From: Proteobacteria bacterium UBA4575
GTDB lineage: Bacteria > Pseudomonadota > Gammaproteobacteria > UBA4575
Length of the DNA: 6,632 nt
Assembly: GCA_002386945.1 (NCBI GenBank)
Contig: DGKH01000066.1
Span: 1,088 to 7,719, forward strand
Direction: 5' to 3'
Shown here: one piece after another, positions 6,267 through 6,632 of the stretch
How positions within the stretch are numbered: the first letter of the stretch is position 1
How the letters are laid out: each line of letters begins with the position of its first letter
Program-made: the position numbers and the translations under genes
Notes under the pieces: model-generated
Told to the model about the DNA's origin: nothing
The model's input: only the letters and a program-made list of their open reading frames with translations
Database searches by the model: none

Positions 6267-6632
6267 TTAACGCAGAGATAGTAACGGCCAAGCATATTTC
6301 TCTGCGTGCGCACGCAATGTGTCATCTGGATCGACAGCATGAGGGAACTCCACTGTTTCAAGCAGTGGGATATCGTTACAGGAATCACTATAGCCATAGC
6401 TGCCACTCAGATTTAATGTGGTAGTTGCTAGCCATTCTTGCAGTCGTATCGGTTTGTCTGCTGCAAAGCAGGCAGCCTCTAATTCGCCAGTATAAACACC
6501 ATCTTTCATGCTAGGGCGAGTCGCGATCAGTTGATCGACTTGATAAAGCTCTGCGATAGGCTGGGTGATGAAATTATTGGTAGCCGTAATAATCACTAGG
6601 GTATCGCCACGCTCGCGGTGGTACTGCAGTAA
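6267..6632 (-). CDS. HAD-superfamily phosphatase (HAD-IB type), C-terminal part
   Basis: The frame is open to the right edge, so the gene begins outside the window; 121 residues and the stop are visible. A GTG at 6594-6596 is internal, because conserved sequence (HRERGDTL) continues upstream of it in frame. Visible HAD motifs are motif II, VIITATN (13-19 of the visible part, Thr16), a candidate motif III lysine (Lys60, before the IRLQEWL segment), and motif IV, YSDSCNDIPLLE (81-92), with metal-binding Asp83 and Asp87. This spacing and the ending AVDPDDTLRAHAEKYAWPLLSLR fit the HAD-IB group, related to phosphoserine phosphatase SerB and to CicA. The missing part (about 100 residues) should hold the nucleophile DxD motif. 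The substrate is unknown; many of these are annotated as histidinol-phosphatase-like or phosphoserine-phosphatase-like without proof. The gene converges on the kinase with a 19-base gap. Confidence 0.92.
   Translation of the reverse strand, partial: LLQYHRERGDTLVIITATNNFITQPIAELYQVDQLIATRPSMKDGVYTGELEAACFAADKPIRLQEWLATTTLNLSGSYGYSDSCNDIPLLETVEFPHAVDPDDTLRAHAEKYAWPLLSLR

Noticed and set aside
6594..6596. GTG as the true start of the HAD phosphatase
   Set aside because: Conserved family sequence continues upstream in frame to the window edge, and a start here would remove the nucleophile motif and cap domain.
1..6632. An undescribed defence, mobile or retron-like system
   Set aside because: All substantial coding sequence is assigned to known families except the 26-codon tail at the left edge. 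There are no repeat arrays, integrase or transposase genes or abrupt composition shifts that I can see.

Overview
The window looks like an ordinary chromosomal housekeeping segment from a proteobacterium, most likely a gammaproteobacterium of moderate GC content. The evidence is the thiD-thiE-hemL gene order (known from pseudomonads and relatives), a HemP protein behind a Fur-type operator, and a proteobacterial-type PfkB nucleoside kinase. I cannot fix the genus. Coding is dense: no gene-free stretch exceeds about 110 bases. I see no transposon, integrase, CRISPR array, tRNA or rRNA.

Layout: (1) positions 3-83 hold the last 26 codons of an unidentified plus-strand gene. (2) Positions 115-1914 encode a complete half-transporter of the ABC exporter class (membrane domain fused to ATPase). 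(3) A Fur box embedded in a promoter (about 1918-1946) drives a 52-residue HemP protein (1977-2135). (4) Convergent to it, on the minus strand, lies thiD (4994-4191), thiE (4187-3558) and hemL (3530-2247), with gaps of 3 and 27 bases; this reads as one operon. (5) Divergent from thiD, across a 92-base promoter region, is a small GTG-start rubredoxin (5087-5260), followed after 54 bases by a PfkB-family nucleoside/carbohydrate kinase (5315-6247). (6) The window ends in the C-terminal half of a HAD-superfamily phosphatase on the minus strand (6632-6267), convergent with the kinase.

How the genes fit together: the minus-strand operon joins thiamine phosphate assembly (ThiD makes HMP-PP, ThiE condenses it with the thiazole phosphate) with an early step of tetrapyrrole synthesis (HemL makes 5-aminolevulinate). 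Facing it tail to tail is HemP, an iron-regulated protein tied to haem uptake, so haem acquisition and haem synthesis genes meet at 2136-2246. The ABC transporter just upstream of the Fur box may belong to iron or haem physiology, but only its position suggests that.

I did not find a convincing undescribed system. The points most worth a look are the orphan Fur-controlled hemP facing hemL, a perfect 9-bp hairpin and a possible frameshifted coding remnant in the gap between them, a 14-codon ORF overlapping the kinase start, and an unusual residue pattern in ThiD.
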